A DNA stretch of 64,000 nucleotides, taken from NCBI RefSeq assembly GCF_001613265.1, contig NZ_BDCA01000005.1, positions 62,001 to 126,000 on the forward strand. Reading direction: 5' to 3'. The stretch is from Nocardia vermiculata NBRC 100427 (lineage in GTDB: Bacteria > Actinomycetota > Actinomycetes > Mycobacteriales > Mycobacteriaceae). A program made the position numbers and the translations under genes. Below, piece after piece: positions 63,632 to 64,000 of this stretch. How positions within the stretch are numbered: position 1 is the first letter of the stretch; the number at the start of each line of letters is the position of its first letter. Below the pieces are notes generated by a model. It was not told the DNA's origin. It did not search any database and was given only the letters and a program-made list of their open reading frames with translations.

Positions 63632-64000
63632 GTGGTCCGTACGAATCCCCAACGCCGGCACGCATTGCTGGACGCATCGATCGAGGTCCTGGCCCAGGAA
63701 GGGGCTCGTGGCCTGACGTTTCGCGCAGTGGACAAGGAGGCCGGGGTGCCGGCGGGTACGGCCTCCAACTATTTCGCCAACCGCGACGACCTGCTCGTTC
63801 AGACAGGTCATCGGTATTACGAGCGTCTGGTCCCCGATGAATCGGTCATGGCGAAACTGCAGGGACCGCGTTCCCGCGAGACCGTCACCGAACTGATGAC
63901 CGAGGTCGTCGGGCGCGTCACCCGGTTCCGCACCGGCTATCTCGCACTGCTCGAACTCCGGCTGGAGGCCACCCGTCGACCCGAGTTGCAGGCACTGCTC
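63632..64000 (+). CDS. TetR family regulator, 3'-truncated by the window edge
   Basis: Open to the end of the window (123 codons visible from GTG 63632; ATG 63617 is also possible). The N-terminus has a TetR helix-turn-helix: RRHALLDASIEVLAQEGARGLTFRAVDKEAGVPAGTASNYFANRDDLLVQTGHRYYERL. The visible effector domain part is helical. It is divergent from the alpha/beta hydrolase and preceded by direct repeats that are probably its own operators. Confidence 0.88.
   Translation, partial: MVRTNPQRRHALLDASIEVLAQEGARGLTFRAVDKEAGVPAGTASNYFANRDDLLVQTGHRYYERLVPDESVMAKLQGPRSRETVTELMTEVVGRVTRFRTGYLALLELRLEATRRPELQALL

Overview
The window is high-GC actinobacterial DNA from a mycolic-acid-type organism, most likely Nocardia or a close relative (inference). 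It carries part of an ESX/type VII secretion locus with a PPE protein and mycosin, a 180-kDa class NAD-glutamate dehydrogenase, a rubredoxin-type PknG kinase, FadE24/FadE23-like dehydrogenases, and a hisN ... prfB ... ftsE-ftsX order resembling Mycobacterium. No rRNA, tRNA, CRISPR array, insertion sequence or phage gene was seen.

Layout. 1-9472: the distal half of an ESX locus (truncated PPE, two Esx proteins, EspG, a MinD/ParA-like ATPase, EccD, MycP, EccE, EspR-like regulator), almost all with overlapping or nearly overlapping starts and stops. 9551-11313: a two-gene membrane operon (discoidin-like and zinc-ribbon proteins). 11431-22155: gdh, an SPFH/zinc-ribbon protein, an asparagine-type permease and pknG, a neighbourhood centred on glutamate/asparagine metabolism. 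22191-31994: regulators and small enzymes (two MerR regulators, tandem STAND-LuxR regulators, a DHFR-fold enzyme, an MBL-fold hydrolase, secreted small proteins, a PAS-GGDEF protein). 32016-37368: methyltransferase, mycothiol-enzyme-like protein, and an operon joining a pyruvoyl-dependent arginine decarboxylase, a GNAT-like protein and a membrane diguanylate cyclase. 37571-40799: sodium:solute symporter with a small membrane partner, and L-2-hydroxyglutarate oxidase. 40824-45379: a YcnI/PepSY membrane and secreted cluster that looks metal-related. 45532-54744: lipid activation and beta-oxidation (two FadD paralogues, FadE24/FadE23) interspersed with small genes and a WYL regulator. 54934-64000: hisN, SDR, FMN reductase, XRE regulator, prfB, mscS, a 52-residue membrane ORF, ftsE, ftsX, alpha/beta hydrolase and a TetR gene cut by the window edge.

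The most notable signals are regulatory. A 26-bp palindrome (AAYGTRCCGT-N6-ACGGYACRTT) occurs four times, each 40-65 nt before a start codon and each in the same orientation relative to its gene (gdh, the permease, a secreted protein, and a tiny secreted repeat peptide), so it looks like an undescribed regulon. Two MerR genes each face a divergent gene whose promoter has a dyad inside a 19-bp spacer. Other clear operators are a tandem pair of CTTACT-N4-AGTAAG before fadE24, an 8+8 perfect palindrome before the WYL gene, and a near-perfect 24-bp palindrome before one fadD.
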